Of a DNA stretch of 64,000 nt, positions 40,738 through 51,830 are shown piece by piece; the first letter of the stretch is position 1; every line of letters begins with the position of its first letter. Position numbers and translations under genes: made by a program. The DNA comes from Perkinsus olseni (lineage: Eukaryota > Perkinsozoa > Perkinsida > Perkinsidae), in the NCBI GenBank assembly GCA_013115135.1, contig JABANP010000075.1:1-64000 (forward strand), given 5' to 3'. The notes under the pieces are model-generated. The model did not search any database. It was not told the origin of the DNA and saw only the letters and a program-made list of their open reading frames with translations.

Positions 40738-43654
40738 GGACTCTTCGACTGGCCCGACCGTCCCCAAGAAGTTGGATATCGTCATTTATGTTGACGACTA
40801 CTGTATACGAGGCCACACCTTCATCGAGGTTATCTGCCAGCACGACTACACGACTTGGCGTCTGAGACGCCATGGTGCCGACTGTACTGAAGAGAAGTCC
40901 TTCAACAACGCCAGCCCTTCGCCGGCCGGAAACTACAAAGGAGTTCTGGGCTACTCGACCGACATTGGCGTGGATACGGTCTGCTTCCGTTATCCTGACC
41001 CCCTACCCGACTCTATTCCTACTCGCATCAGCCGACGCCAAGCAGTCTCACTGATCAACCGTTACTACGACCCATTGTCCCTCTTCATGGAAGGAAGTGC
41101 CCCGAGTCGGTTCATTCTCGCTGACATCAACCAGACTACCTCGGACTGGGACGCCCTCTGTAGTGCGGATGATACTAAGGCTCTCTATGACTGGCTTCGG
41201 ACCGTGAACGACCAGCAGCCTGTGCCCCGGTTCGTCGACCTCTTGGACAACCTCAATGTCTTTGCTGACGCCTCTCAGCTCGCATTTTGTGTCGATGTGA
41301 GAGGCATGGGCCCCTCGTATACCAGGTTATGCGGTCGATATGGTCTCTTTCCCCCTGCTCAACGGACCGGCCATACCATTGTCCAAAAGGAGCTCTGTTC
41401 TCTGCATCTTGCTCTACAGTTGCTGTCGGAAGTCGACTTGGTGAAACAGGAGCACGGACCCCGACCGAAGACTTACACGGTCTATACGGACTCCGAGATC
41501 AACTTACATCGGCTTCGTCAAGATCCCGTCAAGGACGACAAGCTTGGTCGCTATGAACGCCGCCGCCTTCGTCTTATCCGTGCCGAAGTAGCCAAGTTGA
41601 CCGCCTCTGGTGCCCCCGTGACCATTCGGCATATCAGTGGGTCCTGTAACCCCAGTGACGTCTGTACTAGGAGACCAACCCCTGGTACTGTTCTACTACC
41701 AACCGACCCCTCCACGATCGACAAAGGTGTTCAACTTAGTCCCGAGACCTTCGTGTATAAGACGCCCCCGGAGGGATTGGTTGGTCCCCACCAAGTTAAT
41801 ATCGTGCAGGCTGAAGACCAGGTGTTCGATGACTTCGTGACCATTCAGATGCTTCGGGATGGACAAGATGCGTCCGACCGTGTCAGTGCTATCAGACAAG
41901 CTGTCATTGACAAGAAAGACAAGTACCACAAGATCAACGACGACGGTTTGGTTGTCAGAGTCACGGCTGTGGACATCCCCGATGACACCGACGCCGCGAC
42001 TTCGGTGCTGGCTCAAGTATTAGTCCCGGACGCCGCTCTTCAAGTACGGCTCGCAAAGGCTGCTCATGAGTTCTCCCACCGTGGTCGTCGTGGTACTCTC
42101 AACCTCCTCCGCAAGGCCTACTTCTGGCGTAAGATGAGGACGACCGTGAAGCAGGTCTGTGACCAATGCCACCCCTGTCAAGTGAGCAAGTTTGACCACA
42201 TCGCTCGGTGCTCTCTCGGCTCTACCGTACCCTGGGCAGGATGCCTGGGCATCGGCCGGGTTGCTACGGTAGACGTCACTGGTCCCTATACCCACGGTCT
42301 GCGAGATCTCCAAGGCCACCTGCCCGAGAACCGACCGAACTTCGGAGTCACTGTGACCGATTTGATGACGGGTTATACTCGTGGGACTACGACTTGCACG
42401 AAGTCTTCGACCGAGATCTCTCAGGCGCTCGGTATCCTGTTCGACAGCTCTGATTGGGTGTCTGTTCTCATTGCCTCCGACCAGTGCTTCAGGTCTAGCG
42501 AGTTCCGCTACTGGTGCCAAGTCCACAAGATCTCCCTGGTGCTGTTGCCTTCTCACTGTCCAAGCCTGATGGGTCACGGCGAGAGAGTTCACAAGGAGAT
42601 CCACAACTACATGCGCATTGTGGCTCAACAGTCTGGTGGTCTGGATGACTGGACTGTGACCTTCCACCGTGCACTCCGTGTGGTCAATACTTGTCCGTAC
42701 ACTGACTCCGAGAACGATGGTGGTCTCTCTCCTCACGACATGCACTTCATCAACAAGGCCCGTATCCCTGAGATAGAACCTCTGGACCCCGCCCTTGGTG
42801 ACAAGTTGTACTCAGGTCTTGGCTCTGTCCCGCCTATTGCGCCCTTGGATGTCTACGAGGACGTCAATGCCATACGTCAGCAGCGTTGGTCCCAGTTCAA
42901 GTCCGGTTGGTTGGATCGTCGTGAGAAGACCCGTCTTGAAACTCTACGACGGCCTAGTATGCCTGACGTCAACCCCGGTGACTCGGTCTATGTGTGGCAA
43001 CCGATGACTAAGAAGCTGCTCTGGAGATGGCGAGGCCCCTATACTGTGAGGGCCGTCGACCATTCTATTGTTACCATTGACGGCAAGAACGGTCTAGAGG
43101 AGAAGGTTCACCTGGGCAACTGTCGTAAGGTCGACGTTGGTGATGTTGCTCCTAGAACGGCTGAGGACCCCGCCGAGGACGAGGTTATGACCGATGTCGA
43201 CAATGCTCTGCCGCCGCCCACTGACCGTTCGACGCCCTCTTCGGATGCTGAAGCCCCTGCCGAACCCGTCCCTACTGAAGAAGGCCCTACTCCGACCGTT
43301 CCCTCTACTCCCGATTCTGCCGACCCGACTCTGGACTCGAAATGTCGTCAAGCTCGCAGTCGCTTAGGTCTGGACATCGCCCTTGTGGAGTCTCATGATG
43401 ATGGTCAACACGATATTATGTACGGAAGGGTACTTGCGCTAGATGGCCCTCTTCTGACCGTTCAGCTCTACGTGGCCGATCCCGGTTCAACTGTCCCGAT
43501 CGCCACTGCGGCTGACTGCTTCCTCCCGACGACTACTCTAAGTCCTGATTTGGTCCGAGTCTTCGACCTTAGAAGTTCCGCCCTTCAAATGTTTACTTGG
43601 AGGATGCCCCCAACAAGGTCTATGGTGTCGAAGATGGACTCTCTTGATATATGA
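40550..43654 (+). CDS. Retrotransposon RT palm, RNase H and integrase
   Basis: One 1034-codon frame. RT catalytic box IVIYVDDYCIRG is near 40770. RNase H follows (FADASQLAF, then TVYTDSEINLHRL). The integrase has an HHCC zinc module (AHEFSHRGRRGTL ... VCDQCHPCQ), a DDE core (VATVDVTGPY, IASDQCFRSSEF, GHGERVHKEIHNYM) and a GPY/F-like C-terminal fold (LWRWRGPYTVRAV). The tail is acidic and Pro/Thr-rich. Stop is at 43652-43654, 83 bp before the 3' LTR. Confidence 0.88.
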   Translation: MVYTPVTMWHRSSWKEDVAMNSGKPARPRPLMFNKLPTPSSPSPLTDGSLSRPSITVTILPAKDSSTGPTVPKKLDIVIYVDDYCIRGHTFIEVICQHDYTTWRLRRHGADCTEEKSFNNASPSPAGNYKGVLGYSTDIGVDTVCFRYPDPLPDSIPTRISRRQAVSLINRYYDPLSLFMEGSAPSRFILADINQTTSDWDALCSADDTKALYDWLRTVNDQQPVPRFVDLLDNLNVFADASQLAFCVDVRGMGPSYTRLCGRYGLFPPAQRTGHTIVQKELCSLHLALQLLSEVDLVKQEHGPRPKTYTVYTDSEINLHRLRQDPVKDDKLGRYERRRLRLIRAEVAKLTASGAPVTIRHISGSCNPSDVCTRRPTPGTVLLPTDPSTIDKGVQLSPETFVYKTPPEGLVGPHQVNIVQAEDQVFDDFVTIQMLRDGQDASDRVSAIRQAVIDKKDKYHKINDDGLVVRVTAVDIPDDTDAATSVLAQVLVPDAALQVRLAKAAHEFSHRGRRGTLNLLRKAYFWRKMRTTVKQVCDQCHPCQVSKFDHIARCSLGSTVPWAGCLGIGRVATVDVTGPYTHGLRDLQGHLPENRPNFGVTVTDLMTGYTRGTTTCTKSSTEISQALGILFDSSDWVSVLIASDQCFRSSEFRYWCQVHKISLVLLPSHCPSLMGHGERVHKEIHNYMRIVAQQSGGLDDWTVTFHRALRVVNTCPYTDSENDGGLSPHDMHFINKARIPEIEPLDPALGDKLYSGLGSVPPIAPLDVYEDVNAIRQQRWSQFKSGWLDRREKTRLETLRRPSMPDVNPGDSVYVWQPMTKKLLWRWRGPYTVRAVDHSIVTIDGKNGLEEKVHLGNCRKVDVGDVAPRTAEDPAEDEVMTDVDNALPPPTDRSTPSSDAEAPAEPVPTEEGPTPTVPSTPDSADPTLDSKCRQARSRLGLDIALVESHDDGQHDIMYGRVLALDGPLLTVQLYVADPGSTVPIATAADCFLPTTTLSPDLVRVFDLRSSALQMFTWRMPPTRSMVSKMDSLDI

Positions 43655-43737
43655 TGAGAGAAACGGTGGATGATGAGTATGCATTTCTCTTTTGATTAAT
43701 TAGTCCTTAGTATATGTCGTCTATTTGGCCCGGGGAG

Positions 43738-44088
43738 TGTGGCGTGCGATGGCTCAGTTCTGTTCTCGCACGCCAGATATTTGATTGTGTGAAACGGCCG
43801 AGCTGAACTAAGCTCGACGCTAGTAGCTTTCACCGTTATCTGACCGAATCAGTGTGTGACTGATCGCTACTAGTGAGCCGCAGTATCGACCGTTCTCAGT
43901 GCCCTTCTTTTTTTCATTCTCTCTTTCTTCGATCCCCCCTTGGATCTGCTCCCTCTGATCGTCAGCTCCCCCTGGTCGTCCGCTCCGTATTATCTGATCT
44001 GCTATCTGTACCTCTTCTATCTCCTGTGCGTCGTGTTCAACATGGAGACAGACACAGTCCCTTCCGGCGGACAAACTGGTTCGTCACA
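43738..44088 (+). repeat. 3' long terminal repeat
   Basis: 351 bp, differing from the 5' copy at two bases and one 2-base T insertion. Ends at CGTCACA, after which similarity stops. Confidence 0.9.
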
Positions 44089-44810
44089 AACTCTATATCT
44101 TGCTACTCTCGCAATTCCTCAACGCAACTTTGGCCGAAAGACAAATCTCTATTCAGTAGTTGTTGTAATGTTGCGCCATTCATCCGTGGCCCTATATGGT
44201 ATCCGAGCTCACCCCTACACCCCACCAGGCCGTAAGAGCTGGTCCAAGCAGCATCTCAAGCTCCGGACGCCACGGCCGTTGACGGACAGATTTACGTAAT
44301 ACTCGAGGCGACTGTTGCTCGATCTGTAAAGGCAAATCTTCAAAAGCTATCGGACACATTCAATGACATTCACAAAAAACAAAAATATATCTCGTAAAAC
44401 ATCCAAGGGAAATCAGAGAATTTTCGTCAACTCAAACTTTGTTCACTATATACTCTTCGCTTCACTATGTGCACTTTAAGCTCAGCACTCAGAAATGACT
44501 TCGTTCAAACAGATCGAATGTGGGTTAGTCGGGGGCCTCGAGCGTTGATTGCTGATTCACGGCGGAGGTCGCCGGTTCGAATCCTGTCAAGCGTAACTCT
44601 CCTTCCTTCAGAATGGGCAACCTACACCCGAACAAGGAATGGTGGCGAGAACGTCGCGTCGCTCCGCCCACCTTCATGGGTTTTCCGGATGTTGCCAAAA
44701 TTGAGCTGCGGGGAGGCGAATTGTATGCCGAAAGAATGGACGGTAATTTTCCTCCTGCGACCCCGTGACGCCGATTAAAGTTCTTTACAGCCCCTACCGT
44801 TGCTATTATA
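44089..44810. other. Intergenic with tRNA-like relic
   Basis: At about 44555-44600 the plus strand has a box B-like GGTTCGAATCC with upstream tRNA-like sequence but no closed cloverleaf. TTCTTTACAG at 44781-44790 is a good acceptor just upstream of the next ATG and could receive the spliced leader. Confidence 0.45.
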
Positions 44811-46346
44811 ATGGCTAAGTGCCTGAAGGACAACATAGGGGCACCGGAGATATGGAACAAGCTGGTCTGGCGTGCTCAGCATCTGGCGTGTCGTTCGACT
44901 GAGCCGGAGATTTGCTATATATGGCGGGCTGTTAGTCAGCGAGATTGGTAGTAGCAGTAGTGGTAGTGGTAGTATTATTTGTAGTAGTGGGAGTAGTGGA
45001 AGGCGCGGTAGGAGTAGTACTGTGCTGATCATCGGCCATGATGAGCACAAGTCCACGGGAGGGTGGGGATAAAGGATAGTCTTACTCCTACATGCCATGT
45101 TCTGCCCAGCGACGTTCTTACCCTTAGTTGGCTATATATGAATATTTACGGTGAGAAATGGCGAGCTGCCAGCCACTGCCACTGGACGGGTTCAGGGCTG
45201 TCAATCTGAATAGATTGTGGCTATACCGTGTTCGCGTTGGCTCTACTCTTGAGCTCTTCGACCAACGCCTCTCACCGTTAGTGCTAGGTACGATTCTCAC
45301 TTCGTGGCCACCTTGCTGGGCCGCCTCGACCGTCGATTGCCCATGTTTGCAATTCATGACTGCAGTATTGCACTGGAGGGCTTCATTAACGATAAATTCA
45401 AAAATGAGAGGTGGGCCAGCGAGAATCCTTGTGCATTTTCGAGTGTCAAACGCTGCCATTCTGGCCAGGTACGAGCGGCGAATCTTGGACCAAATAGAGC
45501 TGCTGTTGGTGAATCGTGACGACTTCCGAGTGGACGGTTTGTGCAAGCTTGCCAAGAGTAATAGTCAGCTCCGAATGCCATGTTCCGTCGGATAATCGTT
45601 CGTGCTCTCCGTTGAATAACACCTAGTTTCGGGTCCGCGGGAAGCGAGAATAGCTCCTTCTAGTGGAGAGATCTCGATTCTTGTGAGTTGCGTGTCTGAA
45701 TAGAACGCACTGTAGCAATGCTCAGCATATTGTGGGAAATTGCGCCTTCGAGTGGCGTCACGGTAGTACTTACTCGCATGGTTAGGTCTTTATAACTATA
45801 GTGTGAGTGGTCCGTTGGTGGAAGTGGAAGCTGTGGAAATGCTCATGACGAAAGTAGCTGCTCATCTTACGGAGAGAGATCTCACGGTGAGTGTCTGAAT
45901 TTCGTGGCGCAGCGGTCACGGTATAGGTTCTACTTCAGGAAACTGACAGGTCGCTGTTGGTTGATACGGCAGAGGCAATTGCCTGGCGAGTTAAGAGGGG
46001 AGCTGGCAGCAAGAGGAAGCGTTACCCTTCGGTCATACTGGTAGCAGGGTTTGACGGAATCGACAGACTTTGCCGCGACACCGCTCCGCTGTCACCACAA
46101 TGTTGTGTAACTTGTAGAGTGGGCGGAAATCACAGTCTGTAGCGGAAAAAACTCTGAGTGCAGAAATGAGGCCACTTGTGAATTCCGTCATATTACATCA
46201 CGAAATCGTTCATTGGTAAAGTTGAAAGTTTTTCTGTTCAGCTGCGGACTATGTTAAGAGAACTGATAACCACACGGCCGGATGATAAGCCCTTCACCGA
46301 AGAGGAGCAGACTAAGATTCAGAAGGCAACCGAGGCACTCCGTTGA
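44811..46346 (+). CDS. Unassigned multi-exon protein
   Basis: Exons that I can support: 44811-44947 (start MAKCLKDNIGAPEIWNKLVW), about 45158-45290 (LNRLWLYRVRVGSTLELFDQ), about 45304-45470 (LGRLDRRLPMFAIHDCSIAL), about 45470-45595 (ARYERRILDQIELLLVNRDD), to 45886 (VEMLMTKVAAHLTERDLT), from 45939 (ETDRSLLVDTAEAIAWRVKR, YPSVILVAGFDGIDRLCRD), and about 46245-46346 (LRTMLRELITTRPDDKPFTE, TGA). The helical, Leu-rich repeats recall alveolate mitochondrial FASTK/RAP-type RNA-binding proteins, but I cannot confirm this. The first intron contains the GTA/GTG microsatellite. The 52-nt intron 45887-45938 carries the introner-like core. Confidence 0.5.
44946..45022. repeat. Imperfect GTA/GTG trinucleotide microsatellite
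   Basis: About 75 bp of GTAGTAGC, AGTGGTAGTGGTAG and GTAGTAGTGGGAGTAG in the first intron of the flanking gene. Confidence 0.85.
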
Positions 46347-46574
46347 ACCGTTGCATGAGCTGTTGGAATGTTTCTGAGCGGAGATAGAATCGTGTTGTAC
46401 TAGTCGGGCAGTGCTCCAGCGAGTGTATGATTGTTTGTCTCGGCCATTGACTATGACGATAGAGAAGATGTCTAGTGAGTCGAGCGAACCATGCTCGGCG
46501 GTTCAGAGCGATGGTGGCTTGGCTGCGGCACTTGCGTGAGTTTAATGGTGGGGAGAGTTCTGTCGAAATCAAGA

Positions 46575-47025
46575 GTCGATTGAAGTATATTATCGCACAC
46601 GCGAGCTATGCTTAGTACAGTTAGCACTGTCTTTCTACTTAAAAGGGCGCCGACGGGCATGCCTGTCAACAAGGGTCATGAATAATATCTAACGATGTCG
46701 AGAATGGAACATAAGGAGCGCGCATTTTTCTTAGGCAAATTCCAAAAATTTAATTTGCCTAAGAAAAATGCACGCTCCTAAGGGATCTGAAAATGTCTGA
46801 TAAAGTCCTGTGTTAACAACGGTAACCGTTGACCGGTTTGATATAGATTCTAGAGTTGATTTTTTTGAACGGATTCAGTGGAAATGGAAATAAACGAAAA
46901 TACTCCTGCACACGAGCAGTACTCAGTACAGTTAGCCTCGTCTTTCTACTTGAAAGAATTCCGAGTAGCATATCTGCCAACAGCGGTCGTAAAGAATATT
47001 CAACGATATCGGAAAGACAGTAAGG
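46575..47025. repeat. Diverged direct duplication flanking a hairpin
   Basis: About 46575-46705 and 46890-47025 share TCAGTACAGTTAGC, GTCTTTCTACTT.AAAG, CCAACA.CGGTC and AACGAT.TCG. The hairpin 46713-46780 lies between. Confidence 0.7.
46713..46780. repeat. Long hairpin (about 28-bp arms)
   Basis: AGGAGCGCGCATTTTTCTTA continuing to GGCAAATT (ends 46741) pairs with the inverse sequence at 46752-46780, with one mismatch, around a 10-base A/T loop. MITE-like foldback. Confidence 0.85.
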
Positions 47026-47279
47026 GACTATCAATATCTATAGTAACATGCTATAGGTTAATAACAGCCTTATGGATTAGAATCGGACGGCCATGAAAAT
47101 AACGTTCGAATCTACGTCTCTGTGTCTGAGAGCTGGCAAGAGCTGTAGTGTTCGAGTTCCTTTTGTTATTGTGGTTTAAGTTCAAAATTTTGACGGTAGT
47201 CTCGGTAAATATTCATGTAGTTTTATCCGGGCTGAAAATTGGATCGTTTCTTACCTTGTATATCACGAGCACTTGGCAG

Positions 47280-49365
47280 GTACATCATAACGGCAATATT
47301 GATGACGATGACGAACAAGTCGCTGGCGTCGTCCACTACTACCACTCTCTCACCAGAACTCATTCTCTTCATTGAATGCATTGTCACCTGTCTGGGACTG
47401 CAGATGATCTATTCACTCGGACTGGTGAGAACGGGGTTCTCTAGCGGCCTGCGTGCTCTCGAGGGGTCATCTATGTCTGTGTAGGCGCTTTTCTAGATCA
47501 ACCGTTGATCATGAATACCGATCCGAAGCAGTTAGAAAAGAAGGGCGAACTGCGCGAGAGGGCTGTTCTGTGCATGCGACTTTATAGACTAACCGTTGAA
47601 CATAGAAAATGATTAGTCGCAGCTGAAAAATGACGGGAAAAAGACCCGCGTCACGGCGTTCCTTCTCTCTATTTCGATGGGCCCGCTGTCCTCAGGCCAA
47701 CCGTCCTCGCGCGACTTTGAGGATGAGGGTGGTGTGGCAGTCTTTGGTTCCTGTGACCCTCCTCAAAGCAGGCAACATGCAGCTCTCCTTCATCGCCATG
47801 AAATTCACGAGTTTGCCAATGTAAGCTGACCGGCTCCACTCAGTTCGGATATCATTTCCAGATACAACGTCCTCAAGCGGCTAACCCCGCTGTGCGCCCT
47901 CATCACCGACTGGACTCTTCGAGGGCAGAAGCCTCGAACCAGAGGCGTTGTCGTGGCCGTGGGGCTGCTCACTTTCGGCAGCATTTGCGCCGGTGAGAGG
48001 CAGCCTCATTCGGGGAAGTGTTTTTCTCTGAGCATATGCTCCGATCGGTCTTCTTTTCGCTGTTTCCCTGAACACCGGATGAGGAGTAAATCATGTATTG
48101 CTCGTAATTAAGAACCGTTTCCATCGAATCGGTGTTCCCTTGCGTGGTTCTCCATCAGCGATCGATCTCAGCCTATCAGGTCTCGGCGATCTCGACTTTG
48201 ACCCTTGGGGTTACGCAGCAGCCCTCACAGCAACACTCTGCCAGTCCGGTTACCTAGTAAGTTATACTTCTCGAGCGCATGAAGGAGTACCGTTCCGCTG
48301 TTGCAACAGCACTTGTTTTTTTGCTTCCGAGAAACCGCAGAGTCCTCGCTCGGCACGGATTCCGGTCAACCCACTTGCAGTAGTTTCACCACCGTCCGAG
48401 TCTGCATCCTCCCGAGTCTGCATTTCTTCGCTACATCAGCTCCTTGGCAACCAGGCGTCCTTCTTTCACTATCAGCACCTCGATTGAAACTGTCCTCAAC
48501 AACGAGCAATACATGACTTGAAATTATCGTGTCTTCCTGCTCTAAGGCGGCCTTAGCAACTTATAATCACTTATAACTTATAATACTAATAGTAAGGCCT
48601 ATCACTATCACTCGTTATCCTCACTATCTGCCTATCAGCCCCTCAATGATCGCATTTGGGTAGGTCATGGCGGCCAGAGCTCGCGATCGCCTCGAAAAAG
48701 CTGAGCTGATGGACACGACAACGTTACTTTACTACACTGGTGAGCGAGCTCCTTGCCATCAGCGGAGACAGATCTAGTGGTCGTTTCAGCGCTCTACAAT
48801 GCGACTCTCTTTTTTGGTCCGGTATGTCTCTACGAGTTACTGTCGTCCCCCTTCGGCGGAGCTACAATGGCTGACGGCTTCCGACCAGAAGGCGTCGTGA
48901 AGCTTCTGTTCTACTGTGTTCTTGGAGCACTATTGAACTTCGTCACTTTCGAGTGTAAGTAAAGCTGAGACACAGAAGCTCCTTTGCGAATACAGAAAAG
49001 AGTGCAGCGTAAAGAACCCAATTTGAGTTTTGCTGCTATTGCTGTTCTGGCTGTTTCTCAAAAATTTCTATTCATGTTTTGCAAGGTTTCGAAAACTGGT
49101 GGAATGTTCGTCAAGGTACCACTCGAAACTCCCCGCTGACGACTGGTGTATGCGGAAACGTTAAAGGAGCAGTCACGACCATCGTGGGGATAGTCCTCTA
49201 CGATTCAAGACTGAACGTGATCTCTGGCCTTATCGGAACACTGGTTGGGGTGGTAGCTCGTTTTCGCAGGTCCGCGGCTACACAGGCCTTCTCCTCAGCG
49301 CCGCAGGTGGTATTCTCTACACGCTGACCACTGCCAAGAGTAAACGAAAAACCAAATCCAATTGA
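47280..49365 (+). CDS. SLC35-type nucleotide-sugar transporter (TPT/UAA fold), first exon missing
   Basis: Such carriers exchange nucleotide sugars for the monophosphate in Golgi or ER membranes. Eight exons close in phase: 47280-47424 (NKSLASSTTTTLSPELILF), 47696-47820 (KAGNMQLSFIAMKFTSLP), 47862-47992 (YNVLKRLTPLCALITDWTL), 48180-48256 (GLGDLDFDPWGYAAALTATL), 48664-48739 (MAARARDRLEKAELMDTTT), 48790-48954 (ALYNATLFFGPVCLYELLSS), 49116-49216 (RNSPLTTGVCGNVKGAVTTI), 49270-49365 (GLLLSAAGGILYTLTTAKSK, TGA). NKSL, the LKRL helix, G.GDL.FD..GY, LYN and NSPLTT...GNVK are family hallmarks, closest to the SLC35D/GDP-mannose group. The C-terminus is basic (KSKRKTKSN). Exon 1 starts at an acceptor and needs a short upstream exon. 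Confidence 0.88.
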
Positions 49366-49664
49366 TCTTTATGTGTCTCTCTCTGCTGAGTACTCGCTGT
49401 GTTCGTCATGCTATCAATCTGTGAGGACCAGAAATTCGCCGAATTATGGTAACCCAGGAAAAGGGAAACGCTGTCCGTATCAAGTACCGTTGACTATGAG
49501 CACAACAAGTCCTGATTAGGTTTGAAAATGAGTCTCCAAGACTCTTCTGATGAGTGAGACTAAAAACTGTGAATATAATAGGGAAATGTTGTGAAGTGCC
49601 GATGAGGCTGAACGGCTAGCTAGACCGGGTTTGAACTCACAAGGCTAGCCAGTTGCTTCGATAA
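49366..49664. other. Short convergent spacer
   Basis: Lies between the plus-strand transporter and the minus-strand secreted gene. Nothing else seen. Confidence 0.5.
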
Positions 49665-50423
49665 TCATAGCTTGATCTTGAAGACTTCGTCAAAGAGTTC
49701 AACTTCGGGGTGCTCATCGAAGAGCGGCTCCCACCAGACGTGGAGCTTGAGCGCTCCCATAAGCTCCCAAGTGAACAGAGAATGGTCCTTAGTGTTCATA
49801 GTGAGGTCGACGGCGATCGACATGCCCTTCTTCTTCTTGTCCCCGGTGGACTCCTCGAAGGAGGCGTCAAAGCCGAAGTCGTTGTTCGGGCCAATATGAG
49901 CCGTAACGGCCTTGGAGACTGTGGGCGTTTCGATCACATCGTACCCAAGTACACGAGCTGCAGCGTCTGCCTTCAACAGGAAATCGACTTCGGCATGCTT
50001 AGTTTGCATGTTGTATAATCCGACGCCCTCGTCAATAGTCTCAGTGCAGAGCAAAACCGCTCCCTCCACCAGACCTCCGAGCTCTCTCTTGTCCACCACG
50101 TTGGCGCACCCTCCACCTGTGACGTTCATACCAATGGGAGTTGAGTCTTTCATCAGGGTCATATCAAAGTGCAAATGGGTGGACTTTGTGGAGTCAGCGG
50201 CGTCGAAGATGTAGACTGTCGTCGATATTTTGTCAACTTCGGAAAAGTTCATACTCCCCACAAAGCAGAAGGGCTTCTCATCAGGTCTCTTGCTGCCAGT
50301 ACAGCCCGGCGGATAAGAGAAGTTTGCCCTAGACGACCCTTCGAGGGACGGCTTCGCCGAATCACCGAGGAGAGCTGTAGAACCAAGGAGGCAATGGATA
50401 AGGACCAGGGCCGTCGACTTCAT
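49665..50423 (-). CDS. Secreted protein of a local paralogue family, member 1 (intact)
   Basis: Single-exon protein, 252 aa from MKSTALVLIHCLLGSTALLG, a clear signal peptide. The mature part has landmarks shared with 51831-52588 and 53711-54464: YPPGCTG..., KPFCFVGSMNF, THLHFDMTL, NVTGGGCA, LVEGAVLLCTETI, SKAVTAHIGPN-DF, FDASFEESTGD, KGMSIAVDLTM, WELMGALKLHVWWEPLFDEH. Cysteines in GCTG, PFC, GGGC and LLCTE are conserved and probably form disulfides. No known domain recognised; a beta-rich extracellular or effector role is inference. Start chosen at the MKS shared by the family. Confidence 0.82.
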   Translation of the reverse strand: MKSTALVLIHCLLGSTALLGDSAKPSLEGSSRANFSYPPGCTGSKRPDEKPFCFVGSMNFSEVDKISTTVYIFDAADSTKSTHLHFDMTLMKDSTPIGMNVTGGGCANVVDKRELGGLVEGAVLLCTETIDEGVGLYNMQTKHAEVDFLLKADAAARVLGYDVIETPTVSKAVTAHIGPNNDFGFDASFEESTGDKKKKGMSIAVDLTMNTKDHSLFTWELMGALKLHVWWEPLFDEHPEVELFDEVFKIKL

Positions 50424-51830
50424 AATATCAAGCAAATCAGTCTTATCGTTACTTGTGAAGGAGCACGCTGATGTTCCACGCTAAACTAAGCAGCTTTGAC
50501 TACGTGTCAATAACGCGACCCTGTGTACGTTTGCGAAAGGCTGAAGACTGTTTGTCTAGGGCATTCAGACAAGATTGAGGCCGCACTGGCTGGCTGTCGA
50601 GTGTGGTCAAAAGCTGTCCTTTCTCTATATCTCACCCGTATATGACAGAAGATTTTAAACTCGATTGTCATGATTCTCTGTGGGGAGTCACACAGCATGC
50701 AGCACGCGAGCAGTACGCTGACCTCACGACAGACCGTCAGTGTGACGCTTCAGCCGTGGTGCCACCCTCAGTCGGTTTATGAACATTAAGCTTGCTAAGC
50801 CTGAGTTCCCTCGCTCTCTCGTTTCTCTCACCGTTGGAACAGCTGCTCAGCAAGGCTTCTGCGTCCCAAGAGCCCGTTGCTATCCATCTTGATCGAGCTG
50901 GGGCGCTAGCAGCTAAGCTGCTAGCTGTGCTAGCACTGTCGCACGTGTAGTCCCCAGCTTGTGGGAGCCTGAGGCCTCGCCAAGCTCGAGCCAATATGAA
51001 TACTTACAGTATGGCCATCATACGCCAATCTTTCCTTGTGTATATATCTGTAGCGAATTCCTCTCGAGAGAATAAGCTTGCAAGACGAAGACTCTATTTG
51101 CCCCTCGGGTTGATGTCCTCCGGAACTCATTTGCGTCACTCAGCTCGTCGAATTTCAAACTGACACTCGCGCGTATGCTGTTTTTCAGCTCTCCTCGCGT
51201 GCCCTTCACGAATCTGAGTCACTGGATCCTTTTGAGAGACTATAGCGGCTCAGCGATTTCTCGGACTCTTCCTCGAGGGCCGCGAAAAGAAATGAAGGTG
51301 GTCACAGTTCCCCGAAAATCGTCGATAATGAAAACGAGGAGCCTCGAGCTGCGGGGCTCCCAAACTGTATATTGAACCGGCAATACTTGTATGGCATAGC
51401 TCCACTCTCCGTGGCAACAGCTCTCGAGCCCCCAACTGAGCACACCGGCAAGAGTCCAACTGAGCCGGAACTGGTGGTCGACTGTGAACACCCACACGCG
51501 ACGATAACTTGTCGCACTGGCGGCGTCTGGTTAATACCACAGTATGCAGTACGAGATTAAAGGCGAGTGCATATCGAGTACTCTGCAACCTTGATCGTGT
51601 CTAAGATCCTCTTCAATGACAGTCTCCCCCAGCCGGTTGAACTCCTCCGCGAGCTGTACTCAGTAACCCAACACCCCACTCAGTCACGTCGAACTTCGGT
51701 CTGAAAGTCTTCATCAAACCTTAAAAACACTCTGAAAATTGAAATTATAAGATTCTTGTCTCAGATTTGACGGCTCCACCGCGTCAATGACACGTGACTG
51801 CGGCCTGTGAGGCTTCCGTGATAGTCTGGA
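50424..51830. other. No supported gene
   Basis: Short minus-strand frames (50994-50737, 51588-51250) show no motif. A small palindrome GCTAGCAGCTAAGCTGCTAG is at about 50907-50926. Confidence 0.4.

Larger units (their letters stand above)
37683..44088 (+). mobile_element. LTR retrotransposon, nearly full length (gag-pol, Ty3/BEL-like order)
   Basis: The element has near-identical ends (37683-38031 and 43738-44088) and a gag-protease-RT-RNase H-integrase order. The two LTRs differ by two substitutions and a 2-base T-run change, so insertion is recent. A short purine run (GGGGAG) precedes the 3' LTR. I see no target-site duplication and no clear primer-binding site. Long open frames have no internal stops but change frame by +1 three times (about 38490-38588, 38850 and 40548). 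PR-RT-RH-IN order suits Ty3 or BEL/Pao; the RT motif YVDDYCIRG does not decide between them. Confidence 0.93.
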
